22,155 nt of DNA from Calditrichia bacterium (lineage in GTDB: Bacteria; Calditrichota; Calditrichia; Calditrichales; Calditrichaceae). The stretch is from the NCBI GenBank assembly GCA_027039465.1, contig JALWEA010000579.1, positions 1 through 22,155 of the forward strand, written 5' to 3'. Shown here piece by piece: positions 13,662-22,155 of the stretch (the first letter of the stretch is position 1; each line of letters opens with the position of its first letter). The position numbers and the translations under genes are program-made. The notes under the pieces are model-generated. The model did not search any database. It worked only from the letters and a program-made list of their open reading frames with translations, and was not told the DNA's origin.

Positions 13662-16600
13662 TCAATCTTTGGGTTCCACCTTGATAAAGGCATTAATCAT
13701 GCGCAACAAATCGCCTTCTTTAAACGGTTTGGAAATAAAAGCATTGGCGCCAACCTCCGCACCTTTTGCCTGGAAATTCTTTCCGGCCTGAGCCGTTAAG
13801 ATAATCACGGGCAGATTTTTATATTGCGCCATATTTCGCACTTTTTTAATTAAGTCAAAACCGTGCATCACCGGCATTTCCAAATCCGTAATCAGCAAAT
13901 CCACCGGCGTCTTTTTGATTAATTCCAGCGCTTTTTTCCCATCTTCCACTTTAATGGTTTTAAAACCGTTGCGCTCCAAAAAGGAACCGACGAACTCACG
14001 TACGCTCATGGCATCGTCCACAACAAGGATTACCGGCTCACGATCGGTGATAACTTTGGCAATTATTTCACCCTGATCAATGAATCCCTCGCTTTCCGGC
14101 ATTTTGCTCTCTTTCTTGGATGAAATAATTTTACGCACAAGCTGTTTTTCTCTTGAAGCGGCGAAAAATTCCGTTTCCACTTTGTGAATCAAACTAGCGT
14201 AATCCAAAATCAAGGCAACTTCACCGTTAGCCAGAATGGTGCCTCCGTTGATTAATTCCACGTTTTGCAGAAGGCTACCCAAACTCTTGATGACGATGTC
14301 CTGCCGCCCGGTAATTTCTTCAATGCCCAAAGCAATACTCACACCGGAATCATGTAAAATAACCGCCGTTTTCTTTTGTTTGATTTCCGGCGTTTCATCG
14401 CCCGGAATGCGCAGCACGGAGTCAATATCAACATAAGGCAAAAGTTTGCCGCGTACCTGAACATAAGAACGCTGATCATCCAACAAAATATCTTCCTCGC
14501 CGATTTCAAGCGACTCCATGACCGCAATTAACGGAATGGCAATGGTTTGCTCATGGAATTTAACCAGCATGGCCTGTGATACAATGAGCGTTAACGGTAC
14601 CCGAATGGAAAAAACCGTCCCCTGATTGACATTGGTTTTAACCCGTACAATGCCTTTTAATTTTTGGATTTCGGAAACCACCACATCCAGACCGATGCCG
14701 CGCCCGGAGACATCGGTGGTTTTTTCGCTAGTAGAAAAATCCGGTGCAAAAATATATTCCAATAATCGGCTTTCCGATAATTTGGCGGCTTCTTTCTTCT
14801 TCATCATCTTGGAAGAAACAATCTTTTTACGAATCTTCTCGGGATCGATACCCTGCCCGTCATCAATAATATCAATAATAACCTGACTCTTTTCCTGACG
14901 GGCCCGCAGGATGATTTTCCCCTTTGGATCCTTACCCAATTTTTTCCGTTGAGCCGGCTTTTCGATGCCATGATCCACGGCATTGCGAATGATGTGCAGG
15001 AGCGGTTCCTGCAAAGCTTCCACCATGGCCCGATCCAGTTCAGCGCCGTTGTCTTCGATAACCAGTTCAATTTGTTTACGTTGTTTGCGAGCCAAATCCC
15101 GCACCGGCCTTTCAAAGCGTTCGAACAGCAAACGTATTGGCAGCATGCGGGCCTTTAACAGATCGCCGTGTAAACTTTTACTCAAAACCGAAAGTTGGTT
15201 GACATTCTTTTCCAACGAACGTACCAACTTGGACATGTTGCCGGAAATTTGAGAAACGTCCCCCGAAATATTTTTCAGGTTATCCGTAAATTTGGATAAC
15301 ATTTCAAAATCCTGTTTTAAGGAAGGCGGCAAGTTTTTCAGGTCGCCAAAGGTGCTTTCTTCCAAAAAGTCCTCGAATTGATGCGTAAAATGACGCACAT
15401 CTTTTTTTCGGCTCTCCAAATCGTTGGATAATTTTTTTAACGTTTCAAAGTAGGAGAGTAATTCCGTACGATTGACGACCAATTCCGTAGCCAAATTCAC
15501 TAAATGATCGACAAAGGACGATTTGATTTTAATGGTATTGTCCGCCTCCTGAACGGCTAAAGGCTCTTTGGGCGCTGGTGCAGCCTCGGGTTGCTTAATC
15601 TCGCGGGGAATCTCAAAATCTTTTAAGTAAAAAAGTTTGTTGTCAATATCGGCCAAACGGGCGGTAAATTCAGAGACGATTTCCGGCTTGCCCTGCTCAA
15701 CCGAACGCACCATTTCGGAAATCAAATCGATAATGGTAAAAGCGGTCGGTAGCAGTTCCATCTTGGTTTCCGCGTTTTGATCGCGATACAGTTGAAAATA
15801 GTCTTCCAACTTATGGGCCAATTCTCCGATTTTATTAAAATTAGCCATCATGGCGCCGCCCTTAAGCGTGTGCAAATGGCGTAGCAGTTCGGCTAAAATC
15901 GTTCCGCTCTCCGGAACCTTTTCCAATTCGATCAAATCATGATTGATTTTTTCAATCAATTCTTTTGCTTCTTCAACAAACAAGCCGCGCAAACGCTTAT
16001 TACGCTCTTCCTCGCCTTTTTGCGCCGAAATCACATTGGAGGCCAATTCATCGATACGGCTCAACAAAGCATCCGAATCGGCAGGTTCCAATTCGCCCTT
16101 AAAAATCAATGGCTCCATTTCTTTTAGAACTTCGGCAATCTTTTCTTGCAAGGCTTTGGTGCTCAAAGACGAATGCTCTTTAAGCTGCTCGGAAACTTCT
16201 TCGAATCGGCCAAAGACCAAGGCCAAATCATCCAAGCCGGTCATTTTGGCGGCATTTTTTAGCGCATGTACCGCCTGATCAAATTCATTAATGGCTTCTT
16301 CGTCTACCGGATTGCGCAACAAAGCCCGGTTCGATTTGATCAAAGTGTTTAATAAATTACGCGCATCCTCTTTAAAGATTTCGCGAAGTTCGGATTCATC
16401 CGTAACTTCGGCGCTAAACAAGGGCTTCTCTTCTACCTGTTTGGGCAAAGTTTCCGCTTCTCTTTTTTCCTCGGCTTCGCCGACCTTCGGTTCTTCCATG
16501 ACCAATTGGTCGAGAACATTTTGTAAGGCTTCAAACGGCTCGGTATTTTCGATATCCGGTTTTTCGATCATCTCGACCAAAGCCGTTACGGCCTGTTCCA

Positions 16601-18980
16601 TGCGATCCAAAAGTTCGGCCGGCATGGCAACATCCGGCGCCGCAAACATCTCCGCCGCTTCCTCTACGACGATGGCCGCATCCGCAATCGACTCGTGATT
16701 CATAAATTGTGCCGCCGTGTAAACCGCATGCACTTCTCCGGCAACGGCCGTAAACAATTCGCGCTTTTCGGGATTTTGTCGCAATTCCGCGATTATTTTT
16801 TGCGCTTCTTGCAAATGGCTCTTGCTATCCGCAGCAAAATCCTGTTCGTCTTCGGATATTTCGGGAGCCGTAGTTTCCTGTTGTGCCGCCTCTTCGGCCA
16901 AAACTTCGTTCAACACGTCCGCCAAATCTTTGCTGTTGCCGGCCCGTCCTTTTTCCGTTAAACGTTCAAAGAACAAATCGAATGCTTGTCGGATTTCATC
17001 CACCAAATCGCTATTGCCAATGCGCTTCCCTTGGCGGATAAACTGCTCATCAAAAAATTCGGGCAGGGGTAAATAGGAATTCAATTGCAAGGCTTTTAAA
17101 TTTTGATTGAGTAAACCGATAAACCGTGCAACAGCCTGAACGGCCTCTTCATTGCCACTAGTAACGGCATCTGCCAGTAAAGGCGTTATTTCTTTTTCCC
17201 ACAAACTTTGCATGGCTTCAACAAAAGCCTGCAAGGCGGAAGCATCCCGGAGGTCAAAAACCCGTTCTTTTTCTTCAACAACAAAAGCATCAAAATTAAA
17301 ATTTTCCCAGAATTTCCTAGTCTCTTTAAATTTAGATTCCGGCGTTAACTCTTGAAGAAAGGTTTGCCATCCTTCGGATAAAGCACTCAGAGCTTCTTCC
17401 TTTTTTAAGGCTTCCGTGGCAAATACATTTTCGTAAACCGTCAAAAACGGATCGAAGAAAAGGTCGTTGATTTCTTCTTGCAACCAGTCCGCCGATTTGG
17501 TGATGCCGTGCAAAACGCTTAAAAATTTTTCCGCATCGGCCGAAAGCTCAAACGGATGCAAATCACGCGTTAGTTTTTCCAACAATTCACGAAATACTTG
17601 TAAAATTTGCGGCCGATCATCCAAACCTAACAGAGCTTCTTCGGCTTCTTTTTGCTCTTTCGCTTCTTCCTGTTTTTCCGGAACAACGGCTTCCTTTTCT
17701 TCGGACGTTTTTTCTTCCGTTGTTTCAACCGGTTTTTCTGTCGTTTCTTCCGGCACAACTTCTTCGGCCCTGGCTTCCGCTTCCGGCGCTTGCGTTTCTT
17801 CGGCTACGGTTTCAGGAGTGGCAATCGCTGTTTCCAATAAGTCCGTCAAACGATCTACTTCGTCCTTCAGTTGCTGATCGCGCACCGTGTAATTGAAATG
17901 TTCCAACGATTGCAGTTCGCCTAAAATCTCATTCATTGCATTGACAAATGCAGGGCTGTAAGTATTCATATCTTTTTCATGGTTGCGCAAGGCATCCATA
18001 ATTCGTTCACACAAATATTCCACGCCGGTGTAACCGTGAATCATGCTCACTTCTTTAAGTGATTTGAAATATTTGATAATATTCTTTAAGGATTGGGCGG
18101 AAAAGGGCTGCTGCATTGCCTGCCGAATGAGCTGAACATGATCATCAACTTCCGAGCGGAAATATTCTTTAAGCAGATTATCAATGGTCACTTCGCCCTT
18201 TTCTTCCGGTTTCGGCCTTTGCGGAAGCACACCGGTTTCCAAAATATCCCGTAATTTCTCAGGATGCTCTTTCTTGAACGCCTTAAATTTGCTCGCGATT
18301 TCGGGAACCGCGTTATTCAATCGCTGCATCAATTCTTGCGCAGCAATTGATTTTAAATCTTGCGGGAAAACATTACGAATTAATTTAAGCAATTCGGCAA
18401 CCGGTTCGATAAATGTTTCGGGCTCGGCTTCTTCTTCCAAAGCCACTTTCAAAAATATGGTAAAATCATCTTGATCGTCATCCGGTAAAGCGGCGAGTAA
18501 TCGTAATTTTGCTTCTTGTCGGTAAAATTCATCAAAAGGAATGGGATTTTCATCCGCCAAACTTGAAACAGCTTCCGGCTCTTCCACCTTTTTGGCCCGT
18601 TGTTCCGCACTTTTCTTCAATTCATCCGTCAGCACTTCAAGCACGGTCATGATTTCCGGGTCTTCGATCATCAAAGCATAAAGATTAATGAAATCTTCGC
18701 TCATCCCGTCAATGTTTTCCATCGTTTGTTGCGGTGAAATTTTCTCAACACGATCCAGCATATCGAACAGAAAGATGGACATGTCGTTGGTTTCCTGATA
18801 ATGAGCCAGCTTTTCCAGCACTAAGATGGGGTCTTCGGCTTGCCGAAGGCTGTTGGAAAGATCTTCAAGGATTTCAACGACGTGTGGCGTAAAGCGTGAA
18901 CGTGCCTTTTCCAGAACCCGACGCATGAATTCAATAATAAAAAAAGAATTAAACGAAATTGCTTTCTCTTGCTTTAGCAT
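13662..18980 (-). CDS. Giant multi-Hpt CheA-type histidine kinase with C-terminal receiver (ChpA/PilL-like)
   Basis: 1772 residues, against 650-750 for ordinary CheA. I start at the ATG at 18980, which has GGAG eight bases upstream, rather than the TTG two codons earlier. The first ~1100 residues hold several Hpt-like helical bundles. A canonical one has HTLKGGA (His1037). Two have a His but degraded surroundings (VHALKNAAKMTGL, His905; VHAVYTAAQF, His751). At least one has lost the His (KYFKSLKEVSMIHG, near residues 310-325). An acidic linker spans about 390-450. Then come the dimerisation domain (about 1147 on), the HATPase (N box IIRNAVDHGIE, Asn1333; DDGQGID; GRGIGLDVV), a CheW-like domain (about 1455-1590) and a receiver (about 1645-1765; VVDD, phospho-acceptor Asp1699 in LLITDLEMP, Lys in SKPF). 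It is cytoplasmic and should sit in arrays with the adjacent MCP and CheW. Layout and gene order resemble Pseudomonas ChpA of the type IV pilus system. Confidence 0.93.
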   Translation of the reverse strand: MLKQEKAISFNSFFIIEFMRRVLEKARSRFTPHVVEILEDLSNSLRQAEDPILVLEKLAHYQETNDMSIFLFDMLDRVEKISPQQTMENIDGMSEDFINLYALMIEDPEIMTVLEVLTDELKKSAEQRAKKVEEPEAVSSLADENPIPFDEFYRQEAKLRLLAALPDDDQDDFTIFLKVALEEEAEPETFIEPVAELLKLIRNVFPQDLKSIAAQELMQRLNNAVPEIASKFKAFKKEHPEKLRDILETGVLPQRPKPEEKGEVTIDNLLKEYFRSEVDDHVQLIRQAMQQPFSAQSLKNIIKYFKSLKEVSMIHGYTGVEYLCERIMDALRNHEKDMNTYSPAFVNAMNEILGELQSLEHFNYTVRDQQLKDEVDRLTDLLETAIATPETVAEETQAPEAEARAEEVVPEETTEKPVETTEEKTSEEKEAVVPEKQEEAKEQKEAEEALLGLDDRPQILQVFRELLEKLTRDLHPFELSADAEKFLSVLHGITKSADWLQEEINDLFFDPFLTVYENVFATEALKKEEALSALSEGWQTFLQELTPESKFKETRKFWENFNFDAFVVEEKERVFDLRDASALQAFVEAMQSLWEKEITPLLADAVTSGNEEAVQAVARFIGLLNQNLKALQLNSYLPLPEFFDEQFIRQGKRIGNSDLVDEIRQAFDLFFERLTEKGRAGNSKDLADVLNEVLAEEAAQQETTAPEISEDEQDFAADSKSHLQEAQKIIAELRQNPEKRELFTAVAGEVHAVYTAAQFMNHESIADAAIVVEEAAEMFAAPDVAMPAELLDRMEQAVTALVEMIEKPDIENTEPFEALQNVLDQLVMEEPKVGEAEEKREAETLPKQVEEKPLFSAEVTDESELREIFKEDARNLLNTLIKSNRALLRNPVDEEAINEFDQAVHALKNAAKMTGLDDLALVFGRFEEVSEQLKEHSSLSTKALQEKIAEVLKEMEPLIFKGELEPADSDALLSRIDELASNVISAQKGEEERNKRLRGLFVEEAKELIEKINHDLIELEKVPESGTILAELLRHLHTLKGGAMMANFNKIGELAHKLEDYFQLYRDQNAETKMELLPTAFTIIDLISEMVRSVEQGKPEIVSEFTARLADIDNKLFYLKDFEIPREIKQPEAAPAPKEPLAVQEADNTIKIKSSFVDHLVNLATELVVNRTELLSYFETLKKLSNDLESRKKDVRHFTHQFEDFLEESTFGDLKNLPPSLKQDFEMLSKFTDNLKNISGDVSQISGNMSKLVRSLEKNVNQLSVLSKSLHGDLLKARMLPIRLLFERFERPVRDLARKQRKQIELVIEDNGAELDRAMVEALQEPLLHIIRNAVDHGIEKPAQRKKLGKDPKGKIILRARQEKSQVIIDIIDDGQGIDPEKIRKKIVSSKMMKKKEAAKLSESRLLEYIFAPDFSTSEKTTDVSGRGIGLDVVVSEIQKLKGIVRVKTNVNQGTVFSIRVPLTLIVSQAMLVKFHEQTIAIPLIAVMESLEIGEEDILLDDQRSYVQVRGKLLPYVDIDSVLRIPGDETPEIKQKKTAVILHDSGVSIALGIEEITGRQDIVIKSLGSLLQNVELINGGTILANGEVALILDYASLIHKVETEFFAASREKQLVRKIISSKKESKMPESEGFIDQGEIIAKVITDREPVILVVDDAMSVREFVGSFLERNGFKTIKVEDGKKALELIKKTPVDLLITDLEMPVMHGFDLIKKVRNMAQYKNLPVIILTAQAGKNFQAKGAEVGANAFISKPFKEGDLLRMINAFIKVEPKD

Positions 18981-18996
18981 CCTCAAGCTCCATTCG

Positions 18997-20790
18997 TCAT
19001 TTGCTTAACTTAAATTTTGCCACGGCATTATTCAGTTCCAAAGAAAGCGCCTGCAATCTGGCGGCTGCTTCTTTGGATTGTTGCGCGTGATCGGCCGTTT
19101 CCTTGGCAATACCGGCAATCTCTTCCAATGAAATGGTAATTTGCCGACTAAATTTGGTTTGGTCTCTAGTAGCCTTGGAAATTTGAGCCGCGGAATCAGA
19201 AGAAATGTTTACTTTTTCGAGAATCTCACGCAACGATTCGCCTGCGGCATCCATTAATCGCGTTCCGTTGCCCACTTCCTGATTTCCCTTCTCAATATTT
19301 TGCAGCGTAAGGCTAACGCTCTTTTGAATCGCTTCGATCAGTTTGGAAATTTCTTCGGCGGAACTATTGGTTCGCTCCGCCAAGTTACGAATTTCATCCG
19401 CAACGACTGAAAATCCCTTGCCGGCGTCACCGGCTCTGGCCGCTTCAATGGAGGCATTCAAGGCTAGCAAATTGGTGCGGCTGGAAATCTCGGAAATAAA
19501 ATCCGAAATTTCACCGATGCGCATCGAATTTTCATCCAAAATCCGTACCTGCTTCATCGATTCCCGAACGGCATCGCGAATGGAATACATGGCCTTAATG
19601 GCATTGCGCACAATTTCACTGCCTTCGGTGGCCACATCTCTAGCCTTCTGGGCCGACTCTGCGGCTTTCTGCGCGCTTTCGTTGGTGTTGGAAATCAACT
19701 CGTTCATTTCGCGGGCCAACTGGGTAATGTTTTCGGTTTGGGCCGCCTGATCCACCGCGCCTTTGGCCATCTCATCAATATTTTCCAAAATGTTTTCCGT
19801 TGAATCGGCCACCTGTTCGGCCGCTTTTTTGACATCACGAATCAAAGCGCTCAAATCATCGATCATCAAATTAAACGAATCGGACAAAGCGCCCAAAGCA
19901 TCGGCCGTAACGCTGGCCTTAACGGTAAAATCACCTTCCGCCGCCGCCGTGACAATGCGCAGGAATTCTTTAATTTGCCTTTGCTCTTCTTCCCGCAATT
20001 TTTGAATTTCGTCAACCGATTGAAGACGTTTCTGCAAATCACCCAGCAAGTAGATTTCATCGGAAAGGTATTTAGCCGAAAACTCGGGTTTTTGTAACGG
20101 TTTGGCATCACGGAGCCGTTGCAAACTTTGATTTAGAAATTTCAAACTTCGATTCATCGGCCGGAATAATAATAAAAGAAAAATCTCCACTAAAAAGAAA
20201 AGCGCCAAAAAGCCTAAGGCATAGGGCCAAAAGATAGCTGCCAAAGAAGTTTGCTGCGAAGCCAAATCTTTTTCGCTGATAATCAACAACTTGGTCATGG
20301 TTTGTTTGATTTTTACGGGATGAATTACGGAAAGAAGGGCTTCGTTTTTTCGTTTTTCAAAATGCCAGGTTTCGCGATCGGTTTTGTAAGCGTCGCTCAT
20401 CTCCAGCCACAAATCAAAGGCTTTACCGCTGTATTGTTGCCCTCGTTCGTCAAAAATAATTTCGGAAGCCGTGTCTTTTAAACGAATGATCTTTAAACGA
20501 ACCGTCAGAGGTATTTCATATTCCAGACGGAAACGACGCGTCCGGTTTTGAATTTGTGTATATGCTTCGCCCGGCGAAACTTTCCCCTGCGCAATCATCA
20601 TTAACGTATCTGCAGGCAGTTGGCGAAAGTATGCGGTTCCGATTAAACTGAGTCCATCATAATTACAGGCAATCAAACCTTCCTGATCTTTGTTAAATTG
20701 CCAGTAGGTAACCGCGACTGCGCCGATTAAAAAAAGCAAGAAAACCGTTACGCTGATTTTGGTAAACAGTGATTTTAAATCGTTTCTCAT
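18997..20790 (-). CDS. Methyl-accepting chemotaxis protein (transmembrane chemoreceptor)
   Basis: 597 residues. Helix TM1 (about 12-30) and TM2 (about 183-207, ending LLLLFRPM) bracket a periplasmic sensor domain of about 150 residues that I cannot assign to a ligand family. HAMP-like coiled segments follow, including EFLRIVTAAAEGDFTVKAS with FNLMIDDLSALIRDV. The long signalling coiled coil has the conserved hairpin tip SSRTNLLALNASIEAARAG and GFSVVADEIRNLAERT near residues 430-470, the site that binds CheA and CheW. The protein ends KFKLSK with no CheR-binding pentapeptide. The ATG at 20790 follows CGAGGATAAT. The next gene, the CheA-like kinase, starts 16 bases after its stop and CheW lies 69 bases before it, so this is the PilJ-position receptor of the cluster. 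No CheR or CheB is encoded beside it, so any methylation must come from elsewhere. Confidence 0.94.
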   Translation of the reverse strand: MRNDLKSLFTKISVTVFLLFLIGAVAVTYWQFNKDQEGLIACNYDGLSLIGTAYFRQLPADTLMMIAQGKVSPGEAYTQIQNRTRRFRLEYEIPLTVRLKIIRLKDTASEIIFDERGQQYSGKAFDLWLEMSDAYKTDRETWHFEKRKNEALLSVIHPVKIKQTMTKLLIISEKDLASQQTSLAAIFWPYALGFLALFFLVEIFLLLLFRPMNRSLKFLNQSLQRLRDAKPLQKPEFSAKYLSDEIYLLGDLQKRLQSVDEIQKLREEEQRQIKEFLRIVTAAAEGDFTVKASVTADALGALSDSFNLMIDDLSALIRDVKKAAEQVADSTENILENIDEMAKGAVDQAAQTENITQLAREMNELISNTNESAQKAAESAQKARDVATEGSEIVRNAIKAMYSIRDAVRESMKQVRILDENSMRIGEISDFISEISSRTNLLALNASIEAARAGDAGKGFSVVADEIRNLAERTNSSAEEISKLIEAIQKSVSLTLQNIEKGNQEVGNGTRLMDAAGESLREILEKVNISSDSAAQISKATRDQTKFSRQITISLEEIAGIAKETADHAQQSKEAAARLQALSLELNNAVAKFKLSK

Positions 20791-20859
20791 ATTATCCTCG
20801 TCCGCTAAAACTTTGCCGTTTCAAATTTACGCATTCCGAGCGTTTGCCCTTATCCCGCC

Positions 20860-21315
20860 TTACTCAAACCGATATTTATTCAATTCCGAAGATTCGAATA
20901 CGGATGTCATATCCAAAACATAAATGGGCTTTTCTTTGCCTTTTTTATACACGGCAGAAACAAACGGCAACAGATTTTCTTCCACTTCATTATCCGGGAT
21001 GCGTAACAATTCCGACTCCAAAACGCGCATATCCAATACCTTTTCGGTTAAAACGCCGGACACTTTTCCGTTTACATCGCAAATCACAACAAAATAATCT
21101 TGTTTCGGTTTCTGCCTTTCAAAGCCAAACACCGGGGCAATATCAATCAAAGGTACAATTTTACCGCGCAAGTTAAATACACCGTAAAATTGCGGTTCCA
21201 CGTTAGGCATGCGCGTAACCTTTGGTAAAGGTAGAATTTCACGGATATGCTTAATTTCGATGGCAAACAAACGATTTGAAATTTTAACAACGGAAACTTT
21301 TGTTTCTTCTTGCAT
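20860..21315 (-). CDS. CheW-type chemotaxis coupling protein (PilI position)
   Basis: 151 residues forming a single CheW domain, the cytoplasmic adaptor that links receptor tips to the CheA kinase. Typical features are a beta-strand start (VSVVKISNRLFAIEIKHIRE), the motif ILPLPKVTRMPNVEPQFYGV, then FNLRGKIVPLIDI, which corresponds to the NLRG...P.ID pattern of CheW proteins, and a C-terminal strand with VLDMTSVF. No fused domain is present. Its ATG lies nine bases after the stop of the response regulator, and the chemoreceptor gene begins 69 bases downstream of its TAA, so the three are almost certainly co-transcribed. Confidence 0.94.
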   Translation of the reverse strand: MQEETKVSVVKISNRLFAIEIKHIREILPLPKVTRMPNVEPQFYGVFNLRGKIVPLIDIAPVFGFERQKPKQDYFVVICDVNGKVSGVLTEKVLDMRVLESELLRIPDNEVEENLLPFVSAVYKKGKEKPIYVLDMTSVFESSELNKYRFE

Positions 21316-21324
21316 AACAGCTTC

Positions 21325-22155
21325 TTATTTCTTTATCAGATTTTTAATGGTTTGGACCAATTCTTCATCGCGGAACGGTTTGGGTAAAAAGGCATCGGCG
21401 CCTTCGGCTCTGGCTTTTTCGATCATTTGAGGAGAATCTTTTCCGCTTAACATAATTACCGGAATCCCTTTCGAAGCCTTGATGGTTTTTAACAAATCGA
21501 TGCCGTTAATATCCGGCAACATTAAATCCAAAATCACCAAATCCGGCTGCAACTGATCCAATAATTTCAGACCGTCTTTTCCGGTAACAGCCGTTTCGAT
21601 TTGGTAATCTTCATTTTCCAAAGCCAATTCAACCATTTTACGGATTACAATACTATCGTCAATTACCAAAATAATGCCCTCGCCGGCACCGGGCATTGCC
21701 GGCTCTTCGGGAGGCGTTTCTTCGGCAACAGCTTCTTCGGCTTTTTCCGTTTCTTCCGTAAAATCGATGTCCAAATTAAACGATTCGTCTTCGGCTTTTT
21801 GTTCTTCGTGTATTTCGATTTCCGGTTCTTTTTCTTCCGTTTCTTCTTCGGTTTCCACACCCTCGAAGATCGAACTCTCTTCCAAATCTTCCTGCAATTC
21901 AAAAACCGATTCTTCTTCGCTACTCTTTTCTTCTACGGCGGACTCTTCTTCCGCGGCTTTTTCCGTTTTGTCCTGCTCTTCTTCTTTTTTACCGATCACC
22001 AAATCGGGCTCTTCCTCGGCAAAAAAGTCCGGTTCGGACGTTGCCTCTTCAGCCTCTTGCACTGCTTCTTCCTGCGCGGGTTCTTCTTCAGGCTCTTCCT
22101 CAACTACCGCTTCTTCCGGTTGCTCTTCCGGCTCTTCCACTTCTTTCTTAATAAT
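21325..22155 (-). CDS. Response regulator with long acidic region and C-terminal receiver domain (5' truncated)
   Basis: The frame is open to the window edge. A GTG at 22138-22140 could be read as a start, but the coding pattern continues upstream (IIKKEV before EEPEEQ), so I treat the gene as cut. About 276 residues are visible. The first ~150 are an extreme Glu/Pro/Ala/Ser-rich acidic, presumably disordered, stretch. The last ~120 are a receiver domain: ILVIDDS (acidic pocket), phospho-acceptor Asp in VILDLMLPD (codon 21526-21528), Ser in MLSGKD and Lys in LPKPFRDEE. It ends LVQTIKNLIKK without a DNA-binding or enzymatic output domain, as in CheY or PilG/PilH. The residues at the window edge (IIKK) resemble the end of another receiver, so a tandem-receiver protein is possible. 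It leads the chemosensory operon and is a likely phosphate acceptor from the multi-Hpt CheA. Confidence 0.9.
   Translation of the reverse strand: MIKKEVEEPEEQPEEAVVEEEPEEEPAQEEAVQEAEEATSEPDFFAEEEPDLVIGKKEEEQDKTEKAAEEESAVEEKSSEEESVFELQEDLEESSIFEGVETEEETEEKEPEIEIHEEQKAEDESFNLDIDFTEETEKAEEAVAEETPPEEPAMPGAGEGIILVIDDSIVIRKMVELALENEDYQIETAVTGKDGLKLLDQLQPDLVILDLMLPDINGIDLLKTIKASKGIPVIMLSGKDSPQMIEKARAEGADAFLPKPFRDEELVQTIKNLIKK

Noticed and set aside
17467..17877. Ser-rich plus-strand frames opposite the CheA acidic linker
   Set aside because: Ser/Phe-rich translation is simply the complement of Glu/Lys-rich codons in cheA.
18981..18986. TTG start two codons upstream for the giant CheA
   Set aside because: The ATG at 18980 has GGAG at proper spacing, whereas that motif almost touches the TTG.

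Overview
The window reads as chromosomal DNA of a free-living, Gram-negative, heterotrophic bacterium. A protein with a signal peptide and a TonB-type C-terminal domain implies an outer membrane. The glycan-degradation pair, the FHS-family sugar transporter, the monomeric NADP-isocitrate dehydrogenase and the intergenic repeat style fit the FCB group; Calditrichota would suit, but this is a low-confidence guess and no 16S gene is present.

Layout, left to right. (1) 1-2900, plus strand: the C-terminal part of a GH92 alpha-mannosidase carrying a discoidin-like domain, then a fucose/glucose/galactose-type H+ symporter. Together they form a mannose release-and-import unit. (2) 2901-4080: about 1.2 kb without genes, packed with repeats: a heptamer array, a ~155-bp direct repeat pair, a pair of 44-bp hairpin repeats and a 154-bp cluster of four hairpins. 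(3) 4081-6309: monomeric isocitrate dehydrogenase with a leader hairpin and a clear terminator. (4) 6380-7922: a distinctly AT-rich island with a small ORF and a 410-aa protein. The latter has a beta-rich N-terminal half and a helical C-terminal half with the HEPN nuclease signature R-x4-H. This is the best candidate for an undescribed defence system here. (5) 7923-8493: gene-free, with inverted repeats and a third, diverged copy of the long repeat. (6) 8494-10080: DEAD-box RNA helicase with a DbpA-type RNA-binding domain, ending in a TTAA shared with the stop codon of the convergent neighbour.

(7) 10077-22155, minus strand throughout. In transcription order: acidic-linker response regulator (cut by the window end), CheW, methyl-accepting chemotaxis protein, a giant multi-Hpt CheA fused to a receiver domain, a beta-helix/TonB-C envelope protein, a deoxynucleoside kinase and a family 4-like glycosyltransferase. 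The first four are tightly packed and keep the order of the Pseudomonas Pil-Chp (type IV pilus) chemosensory operon, but with no CheR or CheB between them. The receptor would signal through CheW to the CheA ATPase, and phosphate would pass through Hpt histidines to the fused receiver and to the separate regulator. The output is not visible in the window.

Functions are inferred from motifs read by eye; no database search was possible.
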